Assembly: GCF_022761115.1 (NCBI RefSeq)
Contig: NZ_JAKWJS010000001.1
Location: 992,001-1,056,000, forward strand
Direction of reading: 5' to 3'
Origin: Dyella sp. RRB7
Lineage (GTDB): Bacteria > Pseudomonadota > Gammaproteobacteria > Xanthomonadales > Rhodanobacteraceae
Length of the DNA: 64,000 nt
Made by a program: the position numbers and the translations under genes. The notes beneath the pieces are model-generated. The model ran no database searches. It saw only the letters and a program-made list of their open reading frames with translations, and had not been told where the DNA came from. Positions 36,788 through 45,067 of the stretch are shown piece after piece. Every line of letters starts with the position of its first letter. Positions within the stretch are counted from its first letter, which is position 1.

Positions 36788-37462
36788 ATGCGAGTGCTAC
36801 TGGTTGAAGACGACCTGCAGATCGGCCCAAGTCTGCTGCACGCGCTGCAGGATGCCGATTACAGCGTGGACTGGGTGCGCGATGGCGCTTCGGGATGGCG
36901 CGCCATCAGTTCCGCCGAGTACACCGTCGCCCTGCTGGATCTGGGGCTTCCCAAGATGAGCGGCATCGAACTATTGAGAATGATCCGTACAAATGGCAAT
37001 CCGGTACCGGTATTGATCCTGACTGCGCGCGAGGATCTCGATACACGGGTGGAGGGACTCGACCTCGGTGCGGACGACTACATGCTCAAGCCGTTCCAGG
37101 TGCCGGAATTGCTGGCGCGCATCCGCGCAGTGCTTCGACGCAAGGCGGGCTATGCGGTTTCGTGTCTCGGCAATGAAACGCTCAATTTGAATATCGACAC
37201 CCGCACCTTGAACTGCAATGGCGTCTCATCCGTGCTCTCGGCCCGCGAATTCGCCTTGATGCTGGCGTTGCTCGAGCGCCCGGGCACGATTCTTTCGCGC
37301 GAGCAGCTCGAAGACAAATTGTACAGCTGGGGCAAAGAGGTGGAGAGCAACGCCGTCGACGTGCTGATCCATTCGGTACGAAAGAAGTTCGGTGCGTCAG
37401 TGATTCGCAACGTGCGCGGATTGGGCTGGACGGTCAGCCTCAACGATTCGTCGAAAACCTAG
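36788..37462 (+). CDS. OmpR/PhoB-family response regulator
   Basis: A 224-residue two-domain regulator. The receiver domain has the acidic pocket E7-D8-D9, the phosphoacceptor D51 (LLDLGLP), T78 (LTARE) and K99 (LKPF). The C-terminal winged-helix domain (about 128-220) ends with the typical VDVLIHSVRKKFG and VRGLGWTV. It belongs to the QseB/PmrA/TctD subgroup by overall style. A GGGGGGA ribosome site precedes the ATG. It is partner of the kinase just upstream, and the divergent or convergent stress genes nearby could be targets. Confidence 0.94.
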   Translation: MRVLLVEDDLQIGPSLLHALQDADYSVDWVRDGASGWRAISSAEYTVALLDLGLPKMSGIELLRMIRTNGNPVPVLILTAREDLDTRVEGLDLGADDYMLKPFQVPELLARIRAVLRRKAGYAVSCLGNETLNLNIDTRTLNCNGVSSVLSAREFALMLALLERPGTILSREQLEDKLYSWGKEVESNAVDVLIHSVRKKFGASVIRNVRGLGWTVSLNDSSKT

Positions 37463-37465
37463 ACG

Positions 37466-37495
37466 GGCGCCGCGACCGGCTTCCCTGGCGGCGCC
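37466..37495. terminator. Hairpin between convergent genes
   Basis: An 8-bp GC stem (GGCGCCGC and GCGGCGCC) with a 14-base loop lies between the stop codons of the response regulator and the convergent universal stress protein. It is a plausible shared terminator but has no T-run. Confidence 0.45.
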
Positions 37496-37509
37496 GGCGT
37501 GTCGCGTCC

Positions 37510-38019
37510 TCAACCATCTTCGCGCGACTGCAACGCGTGCTGGATCGCGACTGCCGGCGGTGCCGGGCGCTTCTTCGGCAGTTCGGCGGCGATCAGGATC
37601 TGCTGTGCGTCGGCGTGTTGCTGAACACGCGAGCAGACGTCCTCCTCGAAGCAACGCCACCAGCCCGATTTGCGTCGACCCAGCACGATCAGATCGGCAC
37701 GGATGCTGGAGGCGTATGTCGCAATGGTCTGGCCGATCGGCCGGCCGGACGACGGCAGCGCGATGAATTCCACGTCCATATGCGGAATGGCCGTGTCCAG
37801 GACATCCGCCACCTCATCGATGACGGCATACCCGCCGGGCTGCAGCACATCGATCACGACGCGGGGCTTGTTTCCGGCCGATGCGATGGCATAGGGCACG
37901 GAATCGGCGACGTGAAGCACCGACATGCGTGCCCCGTGCTTGATTGCCATGCCGACCGCCAGGGCAACCGCATGGAGATTGGGATACGCGCCGATTGCTA
38001 CCAGAATATGGTTGTACAT
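37510..38019 (-). CDS. Universal stress protein (atypical)
   Basis: A 169-residue UspA-fold protein. The first strand and helix (MYNHILVAIGAYPNLHAVAL) and the IRADLIVLG strand are typical. The usual glycine-rich ATP loop G-x2-G-x9-G-S/T is replaced by GRRKSGWWRCFEEDVCSRV. The same odd segment occurs in the second paralogue at 39.5 kb. It ends with a basic/Pro-rich tail. It probably acts in stress survival and may not bind ATP in the normal way. It lies convergent to the two-component system. Confidence 0.88.
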   Translation of the reverse strand: MYNHILVAIGAYPNLHAVALAVGMAIKHGARMSVLHVADSVPYAIASAGNKPRVVIDVLQPGGYAVIDEVADVLDTAIPHMDVEFIALPSSGRPIGQTIATYASSIRADLIVLGRRKSGWWRCFEEDVCSRVQQHADAQQILIAAELPKKRPAPPAVAIQHALQSREDG

Positions 38020-38314
38020 ATGGGGACTCCACGATCGAGCTGGAAGGCATCCCTGTCAGCCATGCATGATGGTTGCGCGTGGCGGCGCACGGTCGAGTGG
38101 CGCCGCCCGGGACGTCGGATATGAAGCAATGCGTGTCATCGCTTTCACGATGCCCATCCTAGAAAACGACAATGAGGTGAAAATTAGGAACCGCGAGTCG
38201 AGCGGATTCGCTTGAACGGCTTCATCGTGGTGGCCGTCCAAAGTCGGATATGCGATGCACGGCGCCCGCGCTTCGACGGATGAGATGCGGGGCGAGCGGA
38301 GTTTCGACGGCTGC

Positions 38315-39292
38315 TCAAGGTTGTTGGGCGATGAAGTCGCCGATGCGCTCCGCAAGCGGGCGCGGATATTGGTACATCATCGCGTGGCCGCCTGCGGCGA
38401 CGTCCACCAGCACGACATGGGGAAAGATGCGGCCGAAGGCCTGGGCATTGCTCGGCGCCACCACTTCGTCGTCCACGCCTGCCAGCACCAGCACCGGCAG
38501 CGCGAGGTGATTCAATTGCCGCAGCGCCGTGCCGTCCTGTGTCCACTCCTGCAGGATTTTCCCTTGCGCAATCGTGACCTCGTTCGAAATGGGAGCGGCG
38601 TATCCGGCGGGCCTGAACATATCGCCGACGAAGCATCGCATCGCCTGCTGTTGCGCCGCGGGCGGAAACAGGATGTCCATGACGCGCTGAAAGTGCCCTT
38701 GGCCGCTGCCTGACAGGGCCCGACTGGCACTCGCGGATACTGCGGCACCTGGCTGCCCCAGCGGGGCCGACGACATCAGCACCAGCCGCTTCACCAGCGC
38801 CGGTTCGTCGATGGCGAGTTGCTGCGCAATGGCGCCGCCCATCGACCATCCCAATACGGTCGCGTCCTTCAGGCGAAGGCCCTTGATGAGGGTGGCGGTA
38901 TCCCTCGCCAGATCTTCGATGCCGTAATTTGTGCCGCGGATCTGCGAACGGCCTACGCCGCGGTTGTCGAAGATGATCACTTCGTGATTCTTGGCCAGTT
39001 CGCCAAGGAAATAGGCGTTCCATTCGGCCATGCTCGCGCGATAGCCGGTGATCAACACGATCGGGCTGCCATGGCCGAACCGGTAATAGCCGATGGATCC
39101 GGCCGGGGTACGCAACACCTGTTCCAGCAGCGCGGCGTCACGGTCGGGGCGGGGTGCGGCGGCCCCGCACAGCATGTCCTGGCGATAAGTGACCGGGCTG
39201 TCCGAAAAGGCTTGGCCGGTGTGCCAGCCAAACAGGCCGGCGAAGACGAACGCCGTTGCAGCCCACGCACGAGTCAAAGAAGCGTGCTTCAT
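38315..39292 (-). CDS. Exported alpha/beta hydrolase
   Basis: A 325-residue alpha/beta hydrolase with a signal peptide (MKHASLTRAWAATAFVFAGL). It has the nucleophile elbow GWSMGG, an oxyanion region GYRASMAEWN, the acid in LAGVDDEVV, and the histidine in AAGGHAMMYQ. The frame is open 20 codons further upstream, but M at 39292 begins the signal peptide. It sits between the two atypical universal stress protein genes and is divergent from the second. Substrate unknown. Confidence 0.87.
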   Translation of the reverse strand: MKHASLTRAWAATAFVFAGLFGWHTGQAFSDSPVTYRQDMLCGAAAPRPDRDAALLEQVLRTPAGSIGYYRFGHGSPIVLITGYRASMAEWNAYFLGELAKNHEVIIFDNRGVGRSQIRGTNYGIEDLARDTATLIKGLRLKDATVLGWSMGGAIAQQLAIDEPALVKRLVLMSSAPLGQPGAAVSASASRALSGSGQGHFQRVMDILFPPAAQQQAMRCFVGDMFRPAGYAAPISNEVTIAQGKILQEWTQDGTALRQLNHLALPVLVLAGVDDEVVAPSNAQAFGRIFPHVVLVDVAAGGHAMMYQYPRPLAERIGDFIAQQP

Positions 39293-39485
39293 GAACGATA
39301 CCTGCCTATCCGCCGATAGAAGAGTAGCTATCGATACCCAGCCGAAAGTCATGGCGCCCGCGCCGGAACGTCCGCCGCCGTGGCGCTCATTTTGTCCTAA
39401 TTCTGCGCGCCGATGATTCCCCCACAGTCAGGGCGCAAGCCCCGCCATTTATCTGCCTTGTTTGCTTTCCATCGAGGGTATCGGC

Positions 39486-39965
39486 ATGTTCAAGCACATT
39501 CTTGTTGCGGTCAGCCACAACGCGGACTGCGCGGCTCTTCGCGAGGCCATGGCCCTGGCGCGCAAACACGACGCGCAGATCACGGCGCTGCATATCGTCG
39601 ACTGGATACCGCGCTATGTCACGGCGGACATAGCCGATTTCGGCATCATGCTCGACCACCTGGAAAAGCAGGGGCGTGAGATCGTCGACCAGGTCGCTGC
39701 CCTGCTGGAAAAGGCAGGTTGCCGCGGAAGCGCCAAAATGATGACCCTGGCGGCCGGCGACTTCACGATCGGCAAGGCAATCGCCGACATCGCCCTCGAC
39801 ATCGACGCGGACCTTATCGTGGTTGGCAAGGCGACGTCGGGCTGGTGGCGTTGGTTCGAGGAAGATGTTTCCTCGGAAACACGGCGCTGCGCGGCCGTGC
39901 CGGTCTTCATGTCGAGCCCCCGCAAACAGATTTCACCCGTGGCCCAGGCTATCCCGGCAAACTAG
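39486..39965 (+). CDS. Universal stress protein (atypical paralogue)
   Basis: A 159-residue UspA-fold protein beginning MFKHILVAVSHNADCAALRE. As in its neighbour at 37.5 kb, the ATP-loop region reads GKATSGWWRWFEEDVSSE in place of the normal glycine motif, so the two are recent paralogues. ATG 39486 follows GAGGG and is preferred over an in-frame ATG eight codons earlier. The stop is only three bases from the left end of an IS remnant. Confidence 0.9.
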   Translation: MFKHILVAVSHNADCAALREAMALARKHDAQITALHIVDWIPRYVTADIADFGIMLDHLEKQGREIVDQVAALLEKAGCRGSAKMMTLAAGDFTIGKAIADIALDIDADLIVVGKATSGWWRWFEEDVSSETRRCAAVPVFMSSPRKQISPVAQAIPAN

Positions 39966-39968
39966 CCT

Positions 39969-40567
39969 CTAGCGGGCTATTGAGAAGCATCGCCGCGCTC
40001 GTCATCGTCCTTCGGACGGAAGCTCTTGTGCGAGGCCCACGCCTCCAGCAACGTGCCGTCCACCGAGCAGTGCTCATCGCTGACCAGCTCGCGCATCCGT
40101 GCCAGCAGTACGGTGTGCTCGCAGAAGTGCCGAGCGATGGCTTCGTCGAACAGCCGCTGGCGGTTGAATGAGAACGTCGAGTGATCCCACACCGGATCGT
40201 CGACATTCGGACCGCTGAACCAGCGGAACAGCAGGTTGTAGTCGAACTTCTCCATCAGCAACCGCTCGCTGCGCACGCTGTAGATCACCTGCAGCAGCGA
40301 GGCGCGCAGGATGCGCTCGGGTGGAATCGATGGGCGGCCGCCTTGAGCATAGCGCTCGGCCAGCACATCATCGAGCTCGCCCAGAATCGCGTCCACCACA
40401 ATCCGTAACTTGCGGATCGGGTGGTCCAGCGGCACGCGCTGATCGACGGAAGCATAGGGGAACATGCCAAGCTACTGGACGTCGGGACTGCGCACCGAGC
40501 CAAGTGGTCAGTGATTGAGGATCCTATGACAGCGGCGACGCGCGGAGGTTTCTCGACAGCCGGCTAG
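39969..40567 (-). mobile_element. Internally deleted IS (copy 1, IS5/IS1182-like)
   Basis: A 599-bp element with matching ends: CTAGCGGGCTATTGAGAA at 39969-39986 and TTCTCGACAGCCGGCTAG at 40550-40567, which are imperfect inverted repeats of each other. It keeps the 5' part of the transposase on the minus strand. The 3' part has been lost, with the break running straight into the left end. Confidence 0.8.
39977..40465 (-). pseudogene. Truncated IS5/IS1182-type transposase
   Basis: A 162-codon N-terminal fragment. It starts MFPYASVDQRVPLDHPIRKL, carries the DUF772-like region (LLQVIYSVRSERLLME, LLFRWFSG, DPVWDHSTFS), and reaches the first catalytic Asp region in SVDGTLLEAWASHKSFRPKD. After that it runs into the left inverted repeat (DASQ stop). 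The C-terminal catalytic half found in intact members is missing, so it cannot transpose by itself. Confidence 0.85.
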
Positions 40568-40671
40568 GCCCGCCATACGGATGAAGGATTTCACCCTCTA
40601 GGCCTTAACCGTTCAAGGCGCGGCGCATCGCCCCGTTTCACCGCTGCCACGCGCTTAAGGTGATCTTGAAA

Positions 40672-40693
40672 CAATATTGTATATACAATATTG
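40672..40693. promoter_or_regulatory. MarR-type operator O1
   Basis: A perfect 22-bp palindrome (arms CAATATTGTAT and its complement) lies 30 bases before the marR start, in a setting where all else is GC-rich. Its central 12 bases TTGTATATACAA recur upstream of the hydrolase gene. It is probably the autoregulatory operator of the MarR protein and overlaps its own promoter. Confidence 0.75.
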
Positions 40694-40723
40694 TGGCCAT
40701 TCGACGGAACACAGAAGACGAGC

Positions 40724-41185
40724 ATGAGCAGGTCGAGGACCCGAATCCGGGGAGAAGAAGTCATTGGTGAAATGGGCGACGCCTGCGTACTCATGCGTAC
40801 CCGCTTGATCGCACGCGTCATCACTGCCATTCATGATGACGCGTTACGGCCATTCGGCATCGGTTCGGCTCAGTTCGTTTTGCTACTGGTTATCTACAAG
40901 CTTCAACCTGCCACCCGGACGGATATCGGTCGACATCATCGTCAGGATCGATCTACCCTGACGCGCAATTTGAAGCTCGTCCTTTCGGAGGGCTGGGCTG
41001 AGGAAGTACCAGACGAGGCCAGCGCTAGAAAGAGGCCGATAGTGCTGACAATGGCCGGGAAGGAGCTTTTAATGAAGGCGGCGCCAGCGTGGCGAACGGC
41101 TCAGGCCAAGTCTAAGGCTGTCTTGGGAAAAGATGGCGCGGAGGTGGTCACGGACATCGCCAATAGCATCATCACCGCTCTTTAG
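40724..41185 (+). CDS. MarR-family transcriptional regulator
   Basis: A 153-residue winged-helix regulator of the MarR family. The DNA-binding core runs from FVLLLVIYKLQPATRTDIGR through RSTLTRNLKLVLSEGWAEE to the wing (ASARKRPIVLTMAGKELL). ATG 40724 gives a normal length; an in-frame upstream start overlaps the operator. The next gene, a hydrolase, starts 59 bases downstream. Both carry the same palindromic core in front, so this is a compact regulator-enzyme pair. It lies between two IS remnants, which suggests acquisition by transfer. The ligand is unknown but may be the hydrolase substrate. Confidence 0.9.
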   Translation: MSRSRTRIRGEEVIGEMGDACVLMRTRLIARVITAIHDDALRPFGIGSAQFVLLLVIYKLQPATRTDIGRHHRQDRSTLTRNLKLVLSEGWAEEVPDEASARKRPIVLTMAGKELLMKAAPAWRTAQAKSKAVLGKDGAEVVTDIANSIITAL

Positions 41186-41210
41186 ATCAGGACGCATTTT
41201 GCTCATATTG

Positions 41211-41222
41211 TTGTATATACAA
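41211..41222. promoter_or_regulatory. MarR-type operator O2
   Basis: The perfect 12-bp palindrome TTGTATATACAA lies 22 bases before the hydrolase ATG and is identical to the core of the palindrome before marR (40677-40688). The flanks are less symmetrical than in O1. It likely lets the MarR protein repress the hydrolase gene separately. Confidence 0.7.
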
Positions 41223-41244
41223 ACCAAAAATCGAGGCACGGACA

Positions 41245-42150
41245 ATGACTCACGATTCCATAACGACACTCGCCGTCGGGGATAGCACCGGTCGCTTCCC
41301 CTTTACCGAGCTCCGGGTACCCACACCCAAGGGCGACCTATATGTGCGTGACTACCAAGGTGATGGCCCGGCCTTCGTGCTAATGCACGGGTTTCCCGAC
41401 AATCTGAGAATCTACGATCTTCTAGCCCCTCCCCTTGTTGAGGCCGGTCGTCGTACTGTGACGTTTGACTTCTTGGGATTCGGTCAATCCGGCAAGGCGA
41501 GCGATGGCAGCTATAGCTTCCATCAGCAGCTCGACGACCTAAAGGCGGTCGTGAATCATTTGGGGCTAGACAAGATTATCCCCGTTGCGCACGATGCCGC
41601 AGGTCCAGCTGCATTGAATTTTGCGATCGATCATCCGGAGAAAACTGCTTCGCTGGTCGTTCTCAATGCTGTTTTCGCGGATTCGGCAGTTGCAACGTTG
41701 CCCGAGCTGGTCGCGTTCTTTGCGACCCCTGCACTGCGAAAACTGGCCCTAAAGGCTCTGCAGACCCCCGAGCAGTTCCAGTGGATCGCTGGTTTTCAGG
41801 GCGAACAATTCCGAAATAGCCTGAGCGAACAGTACTGGGAGCGATATGATTCGTTCCTAAGGCCAATCATCAATGCAAACTTCACTCAGCAAGGAGCGGG
41901 ACTGGCCTTTGCGCAGATGACGTCGCAACTGCTTGCCGAGCAAAAGCGCAACACCGCGCGAATTCCCCTTCTGAAAACACTCGATATCCCGGTCAAACTC
42001 ATTTGGGGTCGGAGCGATCCTTATCTCAACGTCGATTTCGCAAAGGAATTCCAGTCCTATTTCCGGCAGGCGACTCTTACGCTTGTTCCTGGCGGTCACT
42101 GGCCTCAGATTGACGATCCGCTGCTCGTTGCAAAGGCCATGCTGAGCTGA
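41245..42150 (+). CDS. Alpha/beta hydrolase with Asp nucleophile (haloalkane dehalogenase/epoxide hydrolase-like)
   Basis: A 301-residue alpha/beta hydrolase. The oxyanion segment is HGFPDN. The nucleophile elbow reads VAHDAAG with D117 where esterases have Ser, as in haloalkane dehalogenases and epoxide hydrolases. The acid lies around WGRSDPYLN, and the histidine is in PGGHWPQIDDP. No signal peptide. More AT-rich codons than its neighbours and the flanking IS copies point to transfer. The stop codon touches the end of IS copy 2, so the original C terminus may have been clipped by a few residues. It is likely controlled by the MarR protein upstream. The substrate, halogenated or epoxide, is not known. 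Confidence 0.85.
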   Translation: MTHDSITTLAVGDSTGRFPFTELRVPTPKGDLYVRDYQGDGPAFVLMHGFPDNLRIYDLLAPPLVEAGRRTVTFDFLGFGQSGKASDGSYSFHQQLDDLKAVVNHLGLDKIIPVAHDAAGPAALNFAIDHPEKTASLVVLNAVFADSAVATLPELVAFFATPALRKLALKALQTPEQFQWIAGFQGEQFRNSLSEQYWERYDSFLRPIINANFTQQGAGLAFAQMTSQLLAEQKRNTARIPLLKTLDIPVKLIWGRSDPYLNVDFAKEFQSYFRQATLTLVPGGHWPQIDDPLLVAKAMLS

Positions 42151-42764
42151 CTAGCAGGCTGTTGAGAAGCACGGTTTCGCAGCGATCTTGATAGCTTTGA
42201 TCTATGTATCGGCGGTTGAGCGTGAGTTGCACGGCGCGATTTTCAGCCCTGCGGACGCACGTCTCCCGTCATCACTCACGTCGGCGATGGTTACCACCAC
42301 TCCAGCAACGTGCCGTCCACCGAGAAGTGCTCATCGCTGACCAGCTCGCGCATCCGTGCGAGCAGTACGGTGTGCTCGAAGAAGTGCTGAGCGATGGCTT
42401 CGTCGAACAGCCGTTGGCGGTTGAATGAGAACGTCGAGTAATCCCACACCGGATCGTCGACGTTCAGGCCGACGAACCAGCAGAACAGCAGGTTGTGGTT
42501 GAGCTGCTCCATCAGCAACCGCTCGCGCGGCCGCCTTGAACATCGCGCTCGGCCAGCACACCATCGAGCTCGCCCAGAATCGCGTCCACCACAATCCGTA
42601 ACTTGCGGAACGGGTGGTCCGGCGGCACGCGCTGATCGACGGAAGCATAGGAGAACATGCCAAGCTGCTGGACGACGTCGGGGCTGCGCATCGGGCCAAG
42701 TGGTCAGTGATTGAGGGTGCCTATGACAGCGGCGACGCGCGGAGGTTTCTCGACGGCCTGTTAG
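42151..42764 (-). mobile_element. Internally deleted IS (copy 2)
   Basis: A 614-bp copy of the same IS with ends CTAGCAGGCTGTTGAGAA (42151-42168) and TTCTCGACGGCCTGTTAG (42747-42764). The transposase part (about 42296-42700, minus strand) matches copy 1 over LVSDEHFSVDGTLLE and DPVWDYSTFSFNRQR. It has a further internal deletion near 42528, so it is a clear pseudogene. Its left 140 bases are not in copy 1 and are probably the native tail of the IS. The two copies thus lost their middles at different points. Confidence 0.8.
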
Positions 42765-42822
42765 GAAACCGATGATGCGCAAGACCGAGCAACCGGCCAC
42801 GGCGCCAAATCACGCGAAGAGC

Positions 42823-43200
42823 GAGATTCTTCGTCTGCGGGATCGGCCGCGTCGCCTCGAAGAGAAGTGCGACATAAAAAGGGCCGCGCGGTACTTCGTC
42901 GAATGATCCGAATGAAGTGCCGCTTCATCTGTGACCATCGCCGTGTGTTTCGCGTAGTCTCGATGCATCGGGTGCTTGAGTTGACGCGCAGTGGCTTCCA
43001 TCAGCGGCCGGACAAACCCGAGTTCGATCGCAAGATCCAAGATCGACGCCTGCCGAACCTGATTCGTGACTTCTGCGACGCCAGCGTCTGCGGTGCGCGA
43101 CGCCTTTTAGGCGACCGGCGTGAAACCGGCGAGAGGCGTGGCAAGCATCGCGTGAAGAAGATCATGCCTGTCCAGAAGATCAAGGCAAGACGCGGTCGCT
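42823..43200 (+). pseudogene. IS3-family transposase remnant (orfA tail and orfB head)
   Basis: The end of an orfA is readable at 42823-42906 (EILRLRDRPRRLEEKCDIKK then AARYFVE, matching the usual 'EILRLRRENRRLREEREILKKAA'). An orfB beginning at 42912 follows (MKCRFICDHRRVFRVVSMHR; VLELTRSGFHQRPDKPEFDR; HRVKKIMPVQKIKARRGRS), the classic N-terminal part of IS3 orfB. The catalytic DDE region is missing. Confidence 0.75.
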
Positions 43201-43235
43201 CAAGCGTTTGTCAGCCGCTTGAAGAAGGATCGCAA

Positions 43236-43331
43236 ATGACCGGCCATGGCTTCCGCCGCATGGCGGCATCGAGACTCAACGGAATGAGCCGGAATGCCGG
43301 CGCTATCGCGCGCCTGCCAGGGGCAAACTGA
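43236..43331 (+). pseudogene. Possible P4-type integrase fragment
   Basis: The segment MTGHGFRRMAASRLNGM matches the H-x-x-R region (TGHGFRAMASTLLNE type) of P4-like tyrosine integrases. It is fused out of context behind the IS3 remnant and ends after about 31 codons. It suggests that an integrase-borne island once sat here. Confidence 0.5.
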
Positions 43332-43605
43332 ATAAGCCTGCATGTCGCTTATGAATCGGACTGGCGGGACTTCGAGTGACCGCTTACTACCGGTTCAGGT
43401 ACTTGACGCGAGCAGGCTTCCAGCGCCTCAAGCCTTATTCTTCCAAGCTTCGACGTGTTCGGCCCATGGTCATTGGCGAAGCCACCACGATCAAGCAGAA
43501 GCAGGCTTTACCGCGGATTTACTATCTCCTCACGAGGTTATGCGCCCTCTTCGGACATGGTGTTGTACACGTGCAATATCAGTAGGCCAAGGTAGGGAGA
43601 ATATT

Positions 43606-44898
43606 ATGTCGCGCATTTCCACTTCCCCGCTTATTGCCGCGATGCGGTTTGCCCTACCCGGCCTGTTCTTGATGATCGGGCTGTTGCCACTTTCCAATGC
43701 TTCACAACCCAACCTGCCTCCGAGAGGCAACTACACCAGCGTCGCAGCCGCTGCCAACGGCGGGTTCTGGGTACAGCGGATGACGCCCACCGTCGTGGTT
43801 GAGTTCGGGACTCTCACCGTCGATGGCGCGCCGCAGTACGACACCGTCAACGAGCCTGGAAGCATTGCGGCCATACCCGGCACGGACAAGTACTGGGTGG
43901 TGACCATGCGAGGAAGGATTTTTGACCGTGGAGGCGCACCCTACCTTTGTGGCGGGTACCTCTCCAGCTGCTCCGGCTTCCGCAGTAACGAGCGGCATAT
44001 TGTTGCTGCCGCGGCCTCCCCGAATGGGGACGGTCTATGGGCCGTGGACAATGAAGGGGCCGTATGGACGGCAGGCAACGTCGTCTCCTACGGCGACGTC
44101 ATGCACGACAGCAACCAGACGCCAACCGGCATCGCGGCAACACCGTCGGGCCGTGGCTATTACATCGTCATGAATGATGGTGGCGTGCATGGCCGTGGCG
44201 ATGCGGTGCTGTTTGGCTCAACCGGCGGAAACCGGCCGGGCGGTCATGATCTGGTGGGGATCGCGCTGAGCTACGACATTCTCGGCCAGGTCAACGGCTA
44301 TTGGCTGGCAGGCTCCGATGGCGGGGTGCACAGTTTTGGAGCTGCCACGTTCCTGGGATCGACGGGCGGTGGCCCGGGACGCGGCGCAGTCTCCAACATC
44401 GTTACCCAACGTGACGGACGCTCCTATGCCTATGTGTATGCCGATGGGCGTGTGGAAAAGTCCCGCGAGGCTCCACCCTTCGTGATTCAATCGGTGACCA
44501 CCGGCAAGTTGATCGACGTCCCGGAACAAAGCACGGCCCCGCATGTCCAGCTGGGCCAGGCCATGGCTAATGGCAGTGCGAGCCAAAAATGGGAACTGAT
44601 CGAGCATGAAAATACCGGTACGTTCAAAGTCGTCAACGTCCACAGCGGTTTGTGCATGGACCTGGAACACGGCGCCCCTGGTGGCAGAGTGATCCAGTAT
44701 CCATGCAAGGACGACGCGTACCCAACCAATCAACTGTGGGTGCCGGTCAAGAACGAGTTCAACGCAATCGAGCTCTATACGCTCGAGCAACCCGACTACC
44801 GGTTGTCTGGAAATCCGGAGGAACACGGCGGAGGATTGATGGTGGCTAGCGACAACCCCAGCGGCGCCCGGGGCTGGGTGCTGACCCCGGCGCTGTAA
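43606..44898 (+). CDS. Secreted protein with ricin-type lectin domain
   Basis: A 430-residue protein. ATG 43606 follows AGGGAG and begins a signal peptide (core FALPGLFLMIGLLPLSNA). Residues about 45-285 form repeated units of the type 'GxWxVxxxGxVxxxG' (GFWVQRM, YWVVTMRGRIFDRGG, LWAVDNEGAVWTAGN, YYIVMNDGGVHGRGD, YWLAGSDGGVHSFGA, YAYVYADGRVEKS), which should make a beta-propeller. The last 135 residues are a ricin B-type carbohydrate-binding domain with QKW and QLW. No catalytic domain is seen. It may bind glycans outside the cell. Upstream frames run into IS debris and are not part of it. Confidence 0.85.
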   Translation: MSRISTSPLIAAMRFALPGLFLMIGLLPLSNASQPNLPPRGNYTSVAAAANGGFWVQRMTPTVVVEFGTLTVDGAPQYDTVNEPGSIAAIPGTDKYWVVTMRGRIFDRGGAPYLCGGYLSSCSGFRSNERHIVAAAASPNGDGLWAVDNEGAVWTAGNVVSYGDVMHDSNQTPTGIAATPSGRGYYIVMNDGGVHGRGDAVLFGSTGGNRPGGHDLVGIALSYDILGQVNGYWLAGSDGGVHSFGAATFLGSTGGGPGRGAVSNIVTQRDGRSYAYVYADGRVEKSREAPPFVIQSVTTGKLIDVPEQSTAPHVQLGQAMANGSASQKWELIEHENTGTFKVVNVHSGLCMDLEHGAPGGRVIQYPCKDDAYPTNQLWVPVKNEFNAIELYTLEQPDYRLSGNPEEHGGGLMVASDNPSGARGWVLTPAL

Positions 44899-45067
44899 TC
44901 CGCGGGTAAACGATGCATCAACCGGCCGCCGGGATGAAATTCCAGCGGCCGAAAAGTCTTCGTAGATAAAACGGCCGGCATCGAGCCGATCGAGTGCATC
45001 TGCCGCGGACATCCAGCCGCCTGACTGGCGTTGAGTTTCCGCCGCATCCATAGAGATAGTCGCAGTG

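Larger units (their letters stand above)
39969..42764. mobile_element. Composite-transposon-like unit: two IS remnants around marR and hydrolase
   Basis: Two copies of the same reduced IS, in the same orientation, flank 1.58 kb with a MarR regulator and an alpha/beta hydrolase gene. The cargo is visibly less GC-rich than the chromosome around it. The hydrolase stop (42148-42150) directly abuts the left end of the second IS copy. I see no target-site duplication at the outer ends, so mobility as one unit is inference. Confidence 0.55.

Noticed and set aside
42867-43331. A 154-codon 'hypothetical protein'
   Set aside because: It is a chimera of an IS3 orfB head and an integrase-like fragment, not one gene.
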